64,000 nucleotides of DNA from HdN1 sp964473645 (lineage in GTDB: Bacteria; Pseudomonadota; Gammaproteobacteria; Pseudomonadales; Ketobacteraceae), in assembly GCA_964473645.1 (NCBI GenBank), contig CAYYPW010000013.1, positions 62,001 through 126,000 on the forward strand. Reading direction: 5' to 3'. The stretch's first letter is position 1, and each line of letters opens with the position of its first letter. A program made the translations under genes and the position numbers. Below the pieces are notes generated by a model. It did no database searches. It saw only the letters and a list, made by a program, of their open reading frames with translations, and was not told the origin of the DNA. Below are positions 62,106-64,000 of this stretch, piece by piece.

Positions 62106-63386
62106 TTAAAACGAGTGATCGGCTGTGTCCGGGTTCAAATCCGAAATCCCCAATACCTTCGCCGCTGTCTCGATACCCGCGGTTTGCGCGACCAGCGCAT
62201 CGATACCGCCATGCACCAGGGCATTACCCGATTTATTGCCCGTCGCGATCAATTGATCGAAGTGCACTCCCGCATTAGCGCTATCGACCAGTTTTTGCAA
62301 TGCCTGTTCGGTCGCCACCAGTTGCGCACGCACATTGCGATCGACCTGTGCATCGCCTTTCGCCACCAGAGCAGACAAACTTGGCCCGTTGACAACCTTG
62401 CCATCAATGCGGCGATACTCGCCTAAATAAATATTGCGCACACCTTTGGCGTTATAAAAATGGGAATTATGCGTGTTGTCGCTGAAACAATCGTGTTCGT
62501 CCTCAGGCGAATTCGCTTCCAACGCCACTTTCATACGCTCGCCAGCCAGCTCGCCCAATGACAGCGACCCCATGCCGAACAGCATTTTACGCAACCCTTG
62601 CTCGACCGGTTCTGCCATCAGTTTGGCGCGATAATTATCGGCACGCCCGGGTTGCCACTCCTTTTCCATCGCTTCTAAATCTTGCACCAGCAAGGTCGTG
62701 GCCGCCGTCAAGTATTCACGACGACGGTCACAATGGCCACCGGTGCACTGCTTGGCATCCAGCGCAAAATCACTGGCGGGTCGCTTGCCAGCCCCCGCAT
62801 GGGTGCCATTCAGATCCTGGCCCCACAACAAGAATTCAATGGCGTGGTAGCCCGTGGCCACGTTAGCCTCCGATCCCCCTATTTCATTGAGGCTGGCAAG
62901 CACCGTCGGTGTGATCTTGCTGAGATCCAGGGTCTCTTCTCCCACCTTCAATTGCGTGTTAGCGATGATATTGGCGGTGGCCCCAGCGTTCCCCAGTGCT
63001 TGCTGGTAGTCTTTGGCAACATAATCAATCAGCCCTTCATCGAGCGGCCAAGCATTGAGCTGCCCTTCCCAGTCATCGACCACGGCGTTGCCAAAACGAA
63101 ACACCTCACTTTGCATGTAAGGCACGCGGGACGCCAGCCAAGCGGTGCGTGCTGCTTGCAGATTGGCGTCGGTCGGAGCCTTCAACAGCGCGGCATTGGC
63201 CGCCTCCAGCTGGCGTGCGCGGGTCAGGGCATCAGAAAAAACGGCATGCGCGATTGCAGCATAGTGACCGATCACCGCCTTGCCGTCGGCATCACTCACG
63301 TTCGATGCTGCCTGGGCGGACGGCATCGGGATGGACAACGCCATCGTTGCGGTCAACAGGCCCAAAGATAACGGTTTGCAGCGCAT
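62106..63386 (-). CDS. Imelysin-family iron-regulated protein (IrpA-like)
   Basis: 426 residues, signal peptide MRCKPLSLGLLTATMALSIPMPSAQAA. Imelysin motif GYHAIEFLLWGQDLN (GxHxxE), plus SRVPYMQSEVFRFGNAVVDDWEGQLNAWPLDEGLIDYV near the N-terminus. Imelysin proteins take part in iron uptake or storage in the periplasm. AAGGAG precedes ATG 63386. First gene of the operon; a Fur-like box lies upstream at 63414. Confidence 0.92.
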   Translation of the reverse strand: MRCKPLSLGLLTATMALSIPMPSAQAASNVSDADGKAVIGHYAAIAHAVFSDALTRARQLEAANAALLKAPTDANLQAARTAWLASRVPYMQSEVFRFGNAVVDDWEGQLNAWPLDEGLIDYVAKDYQQALGNAGATANIIANTQLKVGEETLDLSKITPTVLASLNEIGGSEANVATGYHAIEFLLWGQDLNGTHAGAGKRPASDFALDAKQCTGGHCDRRREYLTAATTLLVQDLEAMEKEWQPGRADNYRAKLMAEPVEQGLRKMLFGMGSLSLGELAGERMKVALEANSPEDEHDCFSDNTHNSHFYNAKGVRNIYLGEYRRIDGKVVNGPSLSALVAKGDAQVDRNVRAQLVATEQALQKLVDSANAGVHFDQLIATGNKSGNALVHGGIDALVAQTAGIETAAKVLGISDLNPDTADHSF

Positions 63387-63413
63387 GGAGGCTCCTTGAT
63401 GTAAGTCGTTAAC

Positions 63414-63432
63414 AAATGAGAATACTTATATT
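63414..63432. promoter_or_regulatory. Candidate Fur box upstream of the imelysin operon
   Basis: AAATGAGAATACTTATATT: the 7-1-7 core TGAGAAT-A-CTTATAT matches the consensus TGATAAT-N-ATTATCA at 10 of 14 positions by my reading. It lies 28 bp before the imelysin start, so iron repression is expected. Confidence 0.5.
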
Positions 63433-63682
63433 TAACGGCCATTCTAAAGAAAAACGCCATGAAACTGCAACCCACTGCCGTTTCCCTGATGGACACTTAT
63501 CAAATTCGTTGTCATCCCAAAAGCAACCGCTTTGGCGGATACAGATAGAAAGTTTTCGTATGCGGACATGCACCACACCGGGTGATTTCTTATTCTGGGG
63601 ACAAGCGAACGGTAAAGCCACCGCGCTACCCAACAACGAGCGGCGTTAAACAAGCTGCTCTATAACAAAAAAGGATCGCACC

Positions 63683-64000
63683 ATGAAACCTCTTCGCACC
63701 GTCACCGATAAACGTTCTGCTCAGTCAGGCGCTTCACTTTCCTCTTCCAGTGCTACTACGTCACTATCACGCGTATTTTTTGCCAGTCTTGCATTTGCAA
63801 GTCTGCTGAGCCTCACGCCTCTGCAGACTCGCGCCGATGCCAGCAGCGTTCCATGCGCGCAGATAGATCCTTATCAGACAGACCAAGACACCATGCCCCT
63901 CTGCCCCGACGTTGTGAAGCAAAACAGCGCGTCGGCCGTGTTTCGTTGCGCTATTCAACAAACCAAGGTGTGGCACCCACCCACCGACAACGAGCGCCAG
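63683..64000 (+). CDS. Secreted protein, 5' part only
   Basis: The frame runs to the end of the window; 106 codons visible. Start ATG 63683 with AAAAAAGGA upstream. A long polar N-region (about 1-33), then hydrophobic FFASLAFASLLSLTPL and cleavage near ADA, giving an unusual signal peptide. The mature part has spaced Cys residues (SSVPCAQID, MPLCPDVV, FRCAIQQ) that may pair. No family recognised. Confidence 0.55.
   Translation, partial: MKPLRTVTDKRSAQSGASLSSSSATTSLSRVFFASLAFASLLSLTPLQTRADASSVPCAQIDPYQTDQDTMPLCPDVVKQNSASAVFRCAIQQTKVWHPPTDNERQ

Noticed and set aside
63416..63649. Plus-strand 77-codon open frame
   Set aside because: Begins in the Fur/promoter region of the imelysin operon; no signal peptide and no family match.

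Overview
The window looks like a chromosomal segment of a marine-type, lipid- and hydrocarbon-oriented gammaproteobacterium. The support is a SutA-like RNA polymerase-binding protein, a type 2 ArgC, SrkA/RlmA, a DamX-like SPOR protein, two FadL-type outer-membrane channels, an EphD-like hydrolase-SDR fusion, a fatty-acid desaturase and a Fur-type imelysin operon. The genus cannot be fixed from sequence alone; an Alcanivorax/Ketobacter/Marinobacter-like organism is an inference. No rRNA, tRNA, prophage, IS transposase or CRISPR array was found.

Layout. 1-9.8 kb: end of an outer-membrane barrel gene, nhaA, two divergent paralogous 7TMR-DISM hybrid histidine kinases of equal length, a sutA-like gene, a quinone-reductase-like MDR gene and argC. 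10-20.6 kb: MerR regulator, large lipoprotein hydrolase, srkA-rlmA, a DAG/sphingosine-kinase-like gene overlapping a metallophosphoesterase, a DamX-like SPOR gene preceded by a structured leader, a methyltransferase-like gene and an SDR. 20.6-27.2 kb: a five-gene minus-strand selenium operon (mnmH, PhnD-like binding protein, ATPase, fused double permease, and SelD fused to a flavin oxidoreductase). 27.4-34.8 kb: PAS-GGDEF-EAL protein, VanZ-like and YdcF-like genes, epimerase, acyl-CoA synthetase, DUF4124 protein. 35-44 kb: FadL-1, then desaturase/AraC and TetR/M24-EphD-diiron clusters, which share a 14-bp palindrome and probably form one lipid regulon. 44-54.4 kb: small lipoprotein, membrane and secreted proteins, a SWIM-SNF2 helicase, FadL-2 divergent from a TetR-blc pair, and an orphan JetD-like (DUF2220) toprim protein. 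54.8-64 kb: a PEP-CTERM esterase-like protein, then an iron-regulated operon (imelysin, di-haem DUF1111 protein, imelysin-2, DUF1513) that has been split by a secreted zinc metalloprotease gene. A 150-bp relic of a second imelysin-2 3' end marks the split.

The most striking unexplained structure is a family of five dispersed elements, each exactly 112 bp (8692, 18747, 36641, 39318, 44694). Each has a 62-nt conserved core, whose apical hairpin shows compensatory changes, flanked by 25-nt arms that differ between copies but stay complementary within each copy. At least two copies also carry a further outer inverted repeat. Three of the five lie between convergent genes.
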